A DNA stretch of 64,000 nt, taken from NCBI GenBank assembly GCA_009991955.1, contig JAACWS010000014.1:1-64000 (forward strand), read 5' to 3'. This document shows, in pieces, positions 1-7,600 of the stretch (positions within the stretch are counted from its first letter, which is position 1; the number at the start of each line of letters is the position of its first letter). The translations under genes and the position numbers were made by a program. The notes under the pieces were generated by a model. The model did no database searches, had not been told where the DNA came from, and worked only from the letters and a program-made list of their open reading frames with translations. This DNA is from Spirochaetales bacterium. GTDB lineage: Bacteria; Spirochaetota; Spirochaetia; DSM-27196; Salinispiraceae.

Positions 1-41
1 TTCTTTTTGGCCTCTTTGGCCTGCTTGTTTTTCTCACCCAT
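1..41 (-). CDS. Start of a lysine-rich protein, cut by window edge
   Basis: Only the first 13 codons are inside the window, reading leftwards from an ATG at 41. They encode a very lysine-rich start (MGEKNKQAKEAKK). A GGGAGG ribosome site sits about nine bases upstream (51-56), which is the main reason to believe the start. There is too little sequence to assign a family. It reads in the same direction as the alcohol dehydrogenase upstream, with a 40-base gap, so it may be the next gene of that transcript. Function unknown. Confidence 0.45.
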   Translation of the reverse strand, partial: MGEKNKQAKEAKK

Positions 42-81
42 CTTGGCGTTCCTCCCTGGTGATATTCTACACTAAAATATA

Positions 82-1227
82 CTAAATTTCGCTCAGGATT
101 TGGGCAATTTCTGCGGGTTCTAGGGGAAGTGGACTGTTTCGATTTTGTGCTTTTGTTACCATAGGCTCGATCATCTCGGGTTTCCATCCATAGTTTTGAG
201 CCCGGGGAATTTCTAGACGGTCGGGCAGCCCAGAGGTCCAATTTATCCACTCATCGAGGGATTCTACCGAACGCCCCAAAAAGAGGCCCGCAATCCGCCT
301 GGCTTCGGGTAGTTGGGGGTGGTCTGCGGCCTGTAAATCGCGAAAGAACCGAGAAAATACCGGACCATACAGCCGGGCACAGGCTACCCCGTGGGGAATG
401 GGAATTGTCGCCCCCAGGGTTCCGGCAATCCCGTGAACCAGTCCCAGGCCAGCATTTGCCAGACCGATACCCGAGCAAAAGGCAGCCAGGGCCATGGATG
501 TTCGCCCATCTTCGTCGGTAGGATCTTCCACCACCCGGGCCAAGCCCCGAGCCACGTGTTCGAGCCCCAGACCTGTCCATCGGCGGCTGAGGTCTGTAGC
601 CTGGGTAGAAAAATGACTCTCCATGAGCTGACTTAGGGCATCCATTCCACTCGCGGCACTTACTGCCCTTGGAACTCCGGTCATGAATTCAGGTTCCAAC
701 ACGGAGACATCGGGCACCAAACAGAAGTGCCGCAAGGACTTCTTGAAATGCCCCTTTCCCGGTACTTCTCCACTAATTACTGCATTATTGGTCGCCTCGC
801 TACCGGTTCCGCCGGTGGTAGGAAATACCGTAAAGGATAGCCGGGTTGCCGGTGCTGGTCGGTCCCCTACTCCTTCCAGGTAGCCCCGAGAAGGACCAGT
901 TACCGACAGAAGGCTGGCCATGGCTTTGGCGGCGTCAATTACGCTGCCTCCTCCTATAGCCAGTACCTGGGTTATCCCCTTGGGCCGGAGTTCGGCTAGC
1001 CACTGGTCAAGATCCCGGTCGGTCGGTTCGTAGGCCATCGCCCGGGTGTAGACGGGCCCGGCCGATTGCCCTTGCAGGTAGCCGGCAAAGGCCGGGTAGC
1101 GGTCCAGACCCCCGGCCCCATGAACCACAAGGACCGGGCCTGGGGGCGGGGCGCCCTGTTCATTTGCCCAGGTTTCGAAGGCGCCTTTTCCCCAGTAAAG
1201 GGCCGGGACGGGGAGTAACTTAGCCAC
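82..1227 (-). CDS. Iron-containing (group III) alcohol dehydrogenase
   Basis: About 381 residues, the usual length for the Fe-ADH family of cytosolic NAD(P)-dependent alcohol/aldehyde oxidoreductases. Visible marks are the nucleotide-binding GGGSVIDAAKAM, the FPTTGGTGSEAT loop, the metal region GMDALSQLMESH and the later histidines in LVHGIAGTLG and IPHGVACA. In FucO-type enzymes the metal region reads DxxxH; here the fourth position is Gln (DALSQ), a variant I recall from other Fe-ADH subgroups, so metal type is uncertain. I chose GTG 1227 over an upstream ATG because it overlaps the stop of the preceding ABM gene by 8 bases and has GAGGA about seven bases upstream, implying translational coupling. 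Substrate cannot be told from sequence. Confidence 0.88.
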   Translation of the reverse strand: MAKLLPVPALYWGKGAFETWANEQGAPPPGPVLVVHGAGGLDRYPAFAGYLQGQSAGPVYTRAMAYEPTDRDLDQWLAELRPKGITQVLAIGGGSVIDAAKAMASLLSVTGPSRGYLEGVGDRPAPATRLSFTVFPTTGGTGSEATNNAVISGEVPGKGHFKKSLRHFCLVPDVSVLEPEFMTGVPRAVSAASGMDALSQLMESHFSTQATDLSRRWTGLGLEHVARGLARVVEDPTDEDGRTSMALAAFCSGIGLANAGLGLVHGIAGTLGATIPIPHGVACARLYGPVFSRFFRDLQAADHPQLPEARRIAGLFLGRSVESLDEWINWTSGLPDRLEIPRAQNYGWKPEMIEPMVTKAQNRNSPLPLEPAEIAQILSEI

Positions 1228-1534
1228 GGAATTCCTCGGCTTCGAAGCGCAGGTAGGGGACTCCTTTGCGGGGTTGGGCCATGAGGGGGGCAACGGTGTC
1301 TCGCCAGCTCAGGTAGTGGGGGGTACGTTTATGGGCCGCGGATGCGTCGGAATCGGCGAAGACTTCGTAGAGGATGAAGTTGTCTGGGTTATTGGGATCT
1401 TGAAGGATGTCGAAGGCGATGTTTCCCGGTTCTTGATGGGTACCCTGTTGATTTGCCAGGGTTGCGGTCAAGAATTCTTGGGTAGTGCCGGGGACGAGGT
1501 GGATGTGGACAAGGGTGGTGTGGAGAGTTTTCAT
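1220..1534 (-). CDS. ABM-family quinol monooxygenase-like small protein
   Basis: A 104-residue protein of the dimeric alpha+beta barrel (antibiotic biosynthesis monooxygenase, YgiN/LsrG-like) fold. Family signs are the N-terminal strand with VHIHLVPGT, the central FILYEVFADSDASAAHKRTPHY block and the following W(R)DTVAPL helix, all in the usual order and length. Members oxidise quinols or small aldehydes without cofactor, or simply bind reactive small molecules; the substrate here is unknown. It is co-transcribed with the downstream Fe-alcohol dehydrogenase, whose GTG overlaps its stop. ATG 1534 is preferred; it has no proper Shine-Dalgarno but a TACACT box lies exactly six bases upstream, suggesting a leaderless mRNA. 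Longer reading-frame extensions into the GC-rich palindromes are unlikely to be coding. Confidence 0.82.
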   Translation of the reverse strand: MKTLHTTLVHIHLVPGTTQEFLTATLANQQGTHQEPGNIAFDILQDPNNPDNFILYEVFADSDASAAHKRTPHYLSWRDTVAPLMAQPRKGVPYLRFEAEEFRG

Positions 1535-1540
1535 AGTCCT

Positions 1541-1546
1541 AGTGTA
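1541..1546 (-). promoter_or_regulatory. Putative -10 box, leaderless start of the ABM gene
   Basis: TACACT on the minus strand, separated by exactly six bases (AGGACT) from the ATG at 1534. This spacing would place the transcription start on the start codon. No good -35 box is seen. One of five similar cases in this window. Confidence 0.45.
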
Positions 1547-1624
1547 ACAACCCGGAGGGGGTGGCGGAAGACCCCGCAGGCCCGGGATAGAAATTTTTTT
1601 GTGCCCCGGCCACAAGCGACCCTG

Positions 1625-1677
1625 CCGGGTCTTAACCCGGGCCGAGGAGGCTGGAGCCAGGGGGAGGGCCCTCCCCC
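1625..1677. repeat. Cluster of GC-rich palindromes between divergent genes
   Basis: Three palindromes lie within 53 bases: CCGGGT-CTTA-ACCCGG (1625-1640), CTGG-AG-CCAG (1651-1660) and the loopless 18-base GGGGGAGGGCCCTCCCCC (1660-1677). They sit in the 186-base region between the divergent ABM/ADH operon and the MATE gene. No adjacent T-run in the right orientation is present, so they are not simple intrinsic terminators; they could act on leader RNA of the MATE transcript or be protein sites. Confidence 0.55.
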
Positions 1678-1720
1678 ACCAAAAAAAGAAAGTGAGTATA
1701 CACACCGGGTCTTTAGTGGT

Positions 1721-3106
1721 ATGAATTTCTTATTCATGAAAGATTTTAGTCGCCGTCTCATTGCCCTCTCGGCTCCGATCGCCGTGCAGCAGGCTGTGTT
1801 TACCGGAGTGAATTTGGTAGACAATTTGATGATCGGGCAGATTTCTCAGACCAGTTTGGCTGCGGCGGCGGTGGCGGGACAGGTCTATTTCTTGGTTATG
1901 CTGTTTTTATTCGGCATCACCAGCGGGTCGGCGATTTTAATGAGCCAGTTTTTTGGTGCCCATAATTTGCGGGGGATTCGTCATAGTATGGCCCTGGGGT
2001 TGGTTACCGCGGCGCCGGGGATTGGGTTCATCATGATCGTTTCTATGGCCTGGCCCGAGGTGCTCTTAGGGCTGTTCACGAATGATCCGGCGGTTATCGC
2101 TTTAGCAGTGCCCTACCAACGGATTATCGCTCTGAGTTATCCGGCGACCCTCATGACCAATAGCCTTTCGGCAACTTTGCGTTCGACCCGGGAAGTGAAG
2201 CTTCCTATGGTGGCCTCGAGTACGGCCCTCATTTTAAATACCTTGAGCAATATCGTCCTCATCAATGGGTTTTTGGGTTTTCCACGGCTCGGACTTTTTG
2301 GAGCGGGCATTGCGACTCTTATTGCCCGGTGGATAGAAACGGGGCTCATTGTAGTATTTACCCTGGGTCGACGAAGGTGGTTGTTTTGGAAGATTCGGGG
2401 CTGGTTCGATTTTACCCGGGATTTTGTCCGCAAATACTACCGAATTACGCTCCCGGTGGTCGGGAACGAGCTGTTCTGGAGTATCGGTTTCAGTTCCTAT
2501 CTGGCGGTGTTTGGGCGAATTAGCACTGCGGCTTTGGCGGCCTATAACATTCAAGAAATGGCGATTCGGATTTTTATTATCATCTTTGTGGCTATCGGAA
2601 ACGGTGGCGCAATTTTGCTGGGAAATACCTTGGGGGCGGGGAAGCAAGATTTGGCCCATAGTTATGCCCTCAAGATTATGACGATGGGTCCGGTGTTGGC
2701 GTTGCTCTTTTCGGGTTTGAGTTTGATCTTGGCTCCAATTTTGCCCGGGTTTTATACTATTAGTCCCGAGTCCCAGGAGATTGCGGTACAGATGTTGCGG
2801 TTGTTGGCTATCATTTTACCTTTTAAAGTGCTTAATATTGTTAATATTGTGGCAATTTTCCGGTCCGGTGGGGATACAGTGTTTTCGTTGTACATGGATG
2901 TTGGGGTGCTTTGGCTCATTGGGGTTCCGCTGGCGTTCTTGTCCGGTTTAGTCTGGAAGGTTAACCCTGCTTTTGTACTGCTCATTGCGAGCTCTGAAGA
3001 GGTGGTAAAGGCCTTCATAGGGATTTACCGCGTTCGTAGCCGGAAGTGGATTCACGTGTTTACCGGCCGGTCGACGGTTGGCCGGGCCCCGGAGGTAGGT
3101 GCATGA
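1721..3106 (+). CDS. MATE-family multidrug/metabolite exporter
   Basis: About 461 residues with the twelve-helix pattern and internal duplication of the MATE (MOP superfamily) cation-coupled exporters. The N-terminal segment SRRLIALSAPIAVQQ followed by NLVDNLMIGQ is typical of helix 1 and the first loop in bacterial NorM/DinF-like members, and the second half repeats the pattern around LPVVGNELFWSIGFSSYLAVFG. It sits in the inner membrane and exports unknown compounds in exchange for Na+ or H+. ATG 1721 (MNFLFMKDF) is taken as start; ATG 1736 is an alternative, and neither has a strong ribosome site. The frame is open further upstream but through palindromic non-coding DNA. Its TGA overlaps the ATG of the next gene, so both are co-transcribed. 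Confidence 0.88.
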   Translation: MNFLFMKDFSRRLIALSAPIAVQQAVFTGVNLVDNLMIGQISQTSLAAAAVAGQVYFLVMLFLFGITSGSAILMSQFFGAHNLRGIRHSMALGLVTAAPGIGFIMIVSMAWPEVLLGLFTNDPAVIALAVPYQRIIALSYPATLMTNSLSATLRSTREVKLPMVASSTALILNTLSNIVLINGFLGFPRLGLFGAGIATLIARWIETGLIVVFTLGRRRWLFWKIRGWFDFTRDFVRKYYRITLPVVGNELFWSIGFSSYLAVFGRISTAALAAYNIQEMAIRIFIIIFVAIGNGGAILLGNTLGAGKQDLAHSYALKIMTMGPVLALLFSGLSLILAPILPGFYTISPESQEIAVQMLRLLAIILPFKVLNIVNIVAIFRSGGDTVFSLYMDVGVLWLIGVPLAFLSGLVWKVNPAFVLLIASSEEVVKAFIGIYRVRSRKWIHVFTGRSTVGRAPEVGA

Positions 3107-3744
3107 TTGAATATACCCAAGCTCACAATCCCGATGATCGTATCATTACCCGGGCTGCCCATATTCTGGCCGAGGGTGGTATAGTCGCCTATCCCACGGA
3201 CTCTAGTTGGGCAATTGGGTGTTCCAGCGACTCGTCCCGGGGCCTGGATCGCCTGGCCCGGCTGAGGGAAGAAAAGCGATCGCGGTTTTCCCTCATCTGC
3301 TCGGATATTCGCCAGATGAGTTCCTATGCAATTATGGATACCCCGGTTTTTAGGCTGGTAAAAAACTACACCCCCGGTCCCTACGTGTTTGTCTTGGATA
3401 CGGTGCATAAGGTTGAAAAGAAGATTGGTATTCGTCGGCCCGAGGTGGGTATGCGCATACCCGACCACGTAATTCCCTTACGAATTGTCCAAGCCCTGGG
3501 AGTACCGATTTTTTCGATAACCGCCAGTCGGGATATGAGTGACGTGTACGACATGGAAGACGTGTACGCCGAAGAAATGCTTTTCGACGAAGGGTGGGAG
3601 CTGGATATCATCGATGGTATCGATTTAATCATCGATTCGGGAGAAACCCTCGATCGGGAACTGTCGACGGTAGTACGCATTAATCGGGAAGGTATCGAAA
3701 TTATCCGGCAAGGGAAGGGTCCCTGGGAGGATGGTGAGTCCTGA
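3103..3744 (+). CDS. YciO/YrdC/Sua5-family protein (TsaC-like)
   Basis: 213 residues of the Sua5/YciO/YrdC superfamily, whose TsaC members make threonylcarbamoyl-AMP for tRNA t6A and whose YciO members have a less clear role. The N-terminal ILAEGGIVAYPTDSSWAIGC block, the KRSRFSLICSD segment and the PGPYVFVLD and RRPEVGMRIPDH motifs are in the family order. The length matches E. coli YciO rather than two-domain Sua5. ATG 3103 is chosen because a GGAGGT ribosome site lies at 3091-3096 and the start overlaps the MATE stop as ATGA. Assignment to YciO versus TsaC is not settled by sequence reading alone. Confidence 0.85.
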   Translation: MIEYTQAHNPDDRIITRAAHILAEGGIVAYPTDSSWAIGCSSDSSRGLDRLARLREEKRSRFSLICSDIRQMSSYAIMDTPVFRLVKNYTPGPYVFVLDTVHKVEKKIGIRRPEVGMRIPDHVIPLRIVQALGVPIFSITASRDMSDVYDMEDVYAEEMLFDEGWELDIIDGIDLIIDSGETLDRELSTVVRINREGIEIIRQGKGPWEDGES

Positions 3745-3755
3745 GTGTTTAAAAA

Positions 3756-3776
3756 AAGCCCGGTGCGCCCGGGCTT
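3756..3776 (-). terminator. Intrinsic terminator of the FMN-binding protein gene
   Basis: Perfect stem GCCCGG (3758-3763) / CCGGGC (3769-3774) with a five-base loop. On the minus strand it is followed by a run of seven T. It serves the gene ending at 3800 and may also block read-through from the convergent YciO-like gene. Confidence 0.8.
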
Positions 3777-3799
3777 CTAAAGAGGTTGTTTCGGTTCGA

Positions 3800-4231
3800 T
3801 TATCTACGTGCGCTCCGCAGGGCCTGCTGAACGAGGACGTAGTGGGGCATAATGGTAATAGAAACCCCGGAGATTGCATCGACAGCACTTTGGTTACGAG
3901 CCAGGTTTGCAGGGTCTTGCACCTTCAAGAGTTCAGCTACCGCAACATCTGCTTGAACGTACCAGGGCGATTGGGCTCCACCCCGTTGGAACATACCATA
4001 CTCACCTTGGACCGATCGAAGGTATTTATAGGTGCCGGCGGCTTCGGGAATAGCATCAAAATGGGCGTCGACGATGTAACCACCTTTTACTACAACCGTA
4101 ACAGTATTTTTCCAACCGTTGTCAAAGGTTGTCCCGTTGGCCGTATAGGTACCGTCAACCCACAGACCTTGTGCGAATAGCGAACCCATAGCTGCCATCA
4201 GTATGAGCACTAGAAGAACTATCTTTTTCAT
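3800..4231 (-). CDS. Exported FMN-binding-domain-like protein
   Basis: 143 residues beginning with a clear signal peptide (MKKIVLLVLILMAAMGSLFA, cleavage probably after AMGSLFA). The mature part, GLWVDGTYTANGTTFDNGWKN then a VKGGYIVDAHFDAIPE strand pair and DAISGVSIT near the end, has the layout of FMN_bind domains; the SGVSIT motif stands where covalent-FMN proteins have SGATxT. Similar small exported proteins are known in treponemes as the Tpp15-type 'major membrane immunogen'. No lipobox cysteine is present, so it is probably periplasmic. ATG 4231 has GGAG at a good distance. It is followed by a strong terminator and appears monocistronic. Whether it really carries flavin is not known. Confidence 0.72.
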   Translation of the reverse strand: MKKIVLLVLILMAAMGSLFAQGLWVDGTYTANGTTFDNGWKNTVTVVVKGGYIVDAHFDAIPEAAGTYKYLRSVQGEYGMFQRGGAQSPWYVQADVAVAELLKVQDPANLARNQSAVDAISGVSITIMPHYVLVQQALRSARR

Positions 4232-4315
4232 TGAAATCTCCTGGATTTGATGGTAACAGAAAACTTTCGAGGTGTAAAGGAAGGATGGAGAATACAAGCA
4301 CCCTCTTCCAAGGCC

Positions 4316-4460
4316 GACTGGGTCAAAATTTACAATAAAAAAGTCCATTGCCCATCCTATTAGTCGTTGTAAGGTCATTGAGGCCAATGACCGGAAGACT
4401 TTTCGACTTAAACAAAATGTTGGGCAATGGACTGGGTCAAAATTTACAACGATTTTGACC
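4316..4460. repeat. Nested direct and inverted repeats, IS21-end-like
   Basis: A 20-base direct repeat gactgggtcaaaatttacaa occurs at 4316-4335 and 4430-4449. Inside are a 12-base inverted pair (gtccattgccca 4343-4354 / tgggcaatggac 4421-4432), an 8-base hairpin GGTCATTG/CAATGACC (4373-4392), and GGTCAAAAT/ATTTTGACC (4435-4443/4452-4460). Multiple short repeats containing 'tgggtcaa' near the ends are a feature I associate with IS21-family elements. No transposase is present, so this would be a relic or a non-autonomous element. The element assignment is inference; the repeats themselves are seen. Confidence 0.55.
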
Positions 4461-4513
4461 TCCTATAGTGGGATCCATTCGACTGTGGCATAATTGTCGT
4501 TGGAGGAGCACAC

Positions 4514-5218
4514 GTGGAACTGCTAGAAATTCGATGTAAAACCTGCGGATCACCTATATCCCTAACCCCTGCAATTCTTCTTCGACAATCGGTGGAATGT
4601 GACTACTGTAAATCGGTCTTTGGTTTGACAAGCCTAGGACAAGATCTATCTAATGAGCCACCACCCTTGCGAGCAAAAACGGCGATGCCCAAGGGAATTT
4701 CCATCGAGTCGGACGAGGGTTTTACCTTGGTTCGAAAATGGTTGAGCCCCGCCACCTACTTTTTTCTCTTCTTCGCCCTTTTCTGGAATGGTTTTTTGGT
4801 GGTGTGGAATGTTATTGCCTTCTCTTCGGGCCAATATTTTATGGCCCTCTTCTCCCTCATCCACGGAGCGGTGGGTCTTAGCCTGGGCTATAAGGTAGTA
4901 GCCGATTTCGCGAACAAAACCCGAATTCAAGTAACCTTTGGTACACTGAAGGTGAACCACGGCCCACTACCTTGGCCAGGGAACGCAGAAATCGCCTCGG
5001 CCGAAATCGTTCAGTTCTTTGTACGACGGACAGTCTCCCGATCCTCTAAGGGAGGCTCCTCTTCGAGTTACGCCGTAATGTGGATGGATCAGAATCAAAA
5101 ATCCCATCACCTCATAAAAGGACTTACAAGTCCCGATCAAGCCCTCTACATCGAGCAAGAACTTGAAACTTATCTTGGAATTCGCGATCGCAGAGTAGAA
5201 GGGGACTTCAAGGGATGA
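4514..5218 (+). CDS. Zinc-ribbon membrane protein of unknown function
   Basis: 234 residues. An N-terminal zinc ribbon (CKTCGSP about residue 8, then CDYCKSVFG about residue 29) is followed by a linker, two hydrophobic helices (about 75-125, FFLFFALFWNGFLVVWNVI and the next), and a C-terminal soluble domain predicted to be beta-rich. The GTG start at 4514 is supported by TGGAGGAG at 4501-4508. A CATAAT -10 candidate lies at 4489-4494. Similar zinc-ribbon/two-helix proteins occur in many bacteria without known function. It stands alone directly after the IS21-like repeat cluster, with no conserved partner visible. Confidence 0.68.
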   Translation: MELLEIRCKTCGSPISLTPAILLRQSVECDYCKSVFGLTSLGQDLSNEPPPLRAKTAMPKGISIESDEGFTLVRKWLSPATYFFLFFALFWNGFLVVWNVIAFSSGQYFMALFSLIHGAVGLSLGYKVVADFANKTRIQVTFGTLKVNHGPLPWPGNAEIASAEIVQFFVRRTVSRSSKGGSSSSYAVMWMDQNQKSHHLIKGLTSPDQALYIEQELETYLGIRDRRVEGDFKG

Positions 5219-5312
5219 AAGAACCGTGGGTTGGGAGTCAAGAACCCCCGAACCATAACAATCCTCAACAAACCTAGTAGGATGACCGCCAGAAGCGAAC
5301 ACAACAAATGTC

Positions 5313-5789
5313 TTGAGAACTCTGCCTGAGAGAGACAAGCTGTCAACTTTTTTGACTTTTCTAAGGGGTCACTATCGGCTACTATGGGGCGTGGAATTTC
5401 TTACTTCAACGACAGTTTCTGCTTGGGTCTCTCAGTATTTGTACTGGGTCTTCCTGGGCCTCGTAATGGTGTATTTGACCCAAAGACCCCATCGCAAACA
5501 CGGCAGGGCAAAACAAACTGCTGTTTCCTACTACCTGTACGGGACGTTATTTCTCTATTTTATGAGTATTACCGTCGTCGAATTCAACATGGGGGATATA
5601 TTTTTCTATCTCGGGCTGGGCAGCGTCTTGGTGCTCTATTGGTATTTTCGAAAATCTACCCTTCCCTTTTCTCTACGGTGTAAGAAGTCTGGAAGATTTC
5701 TTGATATGAAAACATTTCTTTACGATGACCGAAATATCTTACCCGAATACCTCGAACAAATTGAACGGGAGCAAGATCCAGAACGCTAA
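5313..5789 (+). CDS. Small membrane protein of unknown function
   Basis: Up to 158 residues with three hydrophobic segments (around WVFLGLVMVYL, YLYGTLFLYFMSITVV and IFFYLGLGSVLVLYWYF) and a charged cytosolic-looking tail ending EYLEQIEREQDPER. I do not recognise the family. The start is uncertain: TTG 5313 lacks a ribosome site, and TTG 5352 or GTG 5391 are alternatives. An ATG at 5282 opens a different frame that runs into a stop, so an N-terminal frameshift is possible. It follows the zinc-ribbon gene by about 95 bases in a region with several broken genes, so it may itself be decaying. Confidence 0.45.
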   Translation: MRTLPERDKLSTFLTFLRGHYRLLWGVEFLTSTTVSAWVSQYLYWVFLGLVMVYLTQRPHRKHGRAKQTAVSYYLYGTLFLYFMSITVVEFNMGDIFFYLGLGSVLVLYWYFRKSTLPFSLRCKKSGRFLDMKTFLYDDRNILPEYLEQIEREQDPER

Positions 5790-6168
5790 CTCGTATCCGG
5801 GTGAATGAAACAAACCCTCGGAAGTAACGACAATAGAAGATATCGTACGGAATTGCAAAGATAAGTCCCACGACCAGTTCAAAGTAGGGGTCACCCAATG
5901 TCGGGCGACATTCGCGGTCATACTGCCGACAAATGTGACGAATTCTCGGTTCACCGGAACCACGGCGGTCTTCCTAACAAACTCCGCCGGGTCTTTGAAT
6001 GGGCCGGGCTTGATGTCCTTATCGGCTTCGCCCGAAGCTTCTTCGATGTAGCAGACAATATCATCCGCCTCGTGACCTGACATCGATAAAAATGGCAGGG
6101 CAAAGATGGTCGTTGTCGGCGATTTGCAAAAAGCACCGGAGTTCGGTCAAAAACTGCTCGGCCTTCAT
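5739..6168 (-). pseudogene. Possible two-frame gene relic
   Basis: An ATG at 6168 with a GGTGG site seven bases upstream opens a 35-codon frame (MKAEQFLTELRCFLQIADND...) that stops at 6061. Overlapping it, a second frame from 6083 continues with acidic, protein-like sequence (CYIEEASGEADKDIKPGP...) to a stop at 5739, intruding 51 bases into the convergent gene ending at 5789. The two frames differ by one base, which suggests one ancestral gene broken by a frameshift, or an unusual overlapping pair. No family is recognised. Its neighbour upstream is also a broken gene. Low confidence. Confidence 0.3.
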
Positions 6169-6243
6169 CCAATCCACCTTTCAATGGGGTAGCCTGTTAG
6201 TATGCTATACCACACTACTCGGTCGATTGAAGACGACGTATCC

Positions 6244-6575
6244 CTACACTTCCACAAAGCGCTTTGCTGAATCCAGGGATCCAATAGTATAGACCTGGGT
6301 GTAGCCCATTGTTTTTAGGGCCATAACCGCTGCCCTCGCCCGGGAGCCCGTGGCACAGCGGCCTTTTTTATCGACTCGACAGGTACGTTAATCGCACCCT
6401 CTACCGCTCCATCGCGAAATTCGCCCGAGGTTCGAACATCAACAAGTAACGAGGTAGGGTCGGTTCGGAAGAGGTTTAGAGCCTTTTTCCTTTTTAAACC
6501 TTTTAAAAAGGAACCTCCATACACGAGAACAAATAAACCGATGAGTACGATGCCAGAAATCCAGGGTGATGTCAT
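6244..6575 (-). pseudogene. Membrane-anchored rhodanese, frameshifted and deleted
   Basis: The first frame from ATG 6575 gives one membrane helix (GIVLIGLFVLVYGGSFL) and the rhodanese front half with LLVDVRTSGEFRDGAVEGAINVPV. It then leaves frame. The missing back half is present in the next frame: GRCATGSRARAAVMALKTMG and then YTQVYTIGS up to the stop at 6244, including the catalytic-loop cysteine. Compared with intact family members roughly a dozen residues between VESI and the CATGSRA loop are absent, so this is a deletion plus frame change, not just a one-base error. It lies 14 bases after the thiamine importer ATPase, so it is the last member of that transcript. Intact relatives are single-domain sulfurtransferases. 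Confidence 0.75.
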
Positions 6576-6589
6576 GGCCGAAATGTACC

Positions 6590-7600
6590 TTAAGGCTGTT
6601 CAGAAGGCAAGATAGGAGTGCAGTGTGAAGGATTCACCCTTAGGACTTTTGTCGCCCCGATTTCTTCGTGCTGGGAAGAAAGGACTGTCAGCAACCCGGG
6701 ACCGTCTGGAAGTTGACATTGGACCTCGTATTCCCAACCGGAACCCCGAAACATTCGATTTGAGATTGTCCCCACACCCCGAGTAGATGGAAGACCCGGA
6801 GGGAGAAGCTCTATGTTTTCCGGGCGAACCAAGTATGCAGGTTCAGAAAAGGTTTGAACATCGACCCCCAAAGTGGTCCAAGCTTCAGGACTCAGGATGT
6901 TTGCCTTGCCCAAAAACCGAGCGGTGTATTCATGATTCGGGTTTGTGTAGAGGTCATGGGGCGAGCCAGATTCCACAACCGAGCCTTCTTTCATGAGTAA
7001 GATTGTCGAAGCAATAGCCAAGGCCTCTTGGCGACTATGGGTAACAAAGACCATAGGAAGGGCCAGTTCGTGCTGGAGGTCTCGAAGGTATCGTCCAAGC
7101 TCTTCCCTCCGCTCGGGGTCGACCGCCGAAAAAGGCTCATCCAAGAGCAGTGCCTGGGGCCGAGGTGCCAAAGCACGAGCAAGGGCGACCCGTTGTTGCT
7201 CTCCACCAGAAAGATTTGTCACTCTTCGATCGCCAAATCCTTCAAGTCCCGTTAATTCTAATAACTCTCTTACCCGTCTTTCTTGTTCCATTTTTGCCCA
7301 CCCTTGGGCACCTAAGCCATACGCGATATTTCCAGCCACCGACAGGTGAGGAAAGAGAGCGTAATCTTGAAAAACGAAACCAATTTTCCGTTGGGACACC
7401 GGGAGGGACGTTATTTCTGAACCCCCAAGAAAAATCTTTCCCGAGTCTGGCTTTTCAAACCCCGCAACAATTCGTAGAGTTGTGGTCTTCCCAGACCCGC
7501 TGGCTCCCAGAAGGGTAAGAATTCCCCGGTCGGGTCCTCGGAAATCTACCTCCAGGCGAAAATCGTCATAATCCTTTCGAATCTTCTGAATCTCTATCAT
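6590..7600 (-). CDS. thiQ: Thiamine ABC importer, ATPase subunit (ThiQ-like)
   Basis: 336 residues. Walker A GASGSGKTT, Q-loop VFQDYALFPH, signature LSGGEQQR, Walker B ALLLDEPF and the H-loop histidine in VFVTHSRQEAL are all intact. About 100 extra residues at the C-terminus look like a TOBE-type regulatory domain, making it longer than E. coli ThiQ and closer in size to FbpC/PotA ATPases. The thiamine role is inferred from position: it is the third gene of a TPP-riboswitch operon after a ThiB-like binding protein and a ThiP-like permease. Its ATG overlaps the permease stop by four bases (7597-7600). Confidence 0.88.
   Translation of the reverse strand: MIEIQKIRKDYDDFRLEVDFRGPDRGILTLLGASGSGKTTTLRIVAGFEKPDSGKIFLGGSEITSLPVSQRKIGFVFQDYALFPHLSVAGNIAYGLGAQGWAKMEQERRVRELLELTGLEGFGDRRVTNLSGGEQQRVALARALAPRPQALLLDEPFSAVDPERREELGRYLRDLQHELALPMVFVTHSRQEALAIASTILLMKEGSVVESGSPHDLYTNPNHEYTARFLGKANILSPEAWTTLGVDVQTFSEPAYLVRPENIELLPPGLPSTRGVGTISNRMFRGSGWEYEVQCQLPDGPGLLTVLSSQHEEIGATKVLRVNPSHCTPILPSEQP

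Noticed and set aside
1274-1720. N-terminal extension of the MATE reading frame by about 149 codons
   Set aside because: It runs antisense through the ABM gene and the palindrome cluster; the protein sequence before MNFLF is not membrane-like and has no family match.
5898-6080. 60-codon plus-strand frame in the decay zone
   Set aside because: It is the reverse-strand shadow of the more protein-like two-frame relic.
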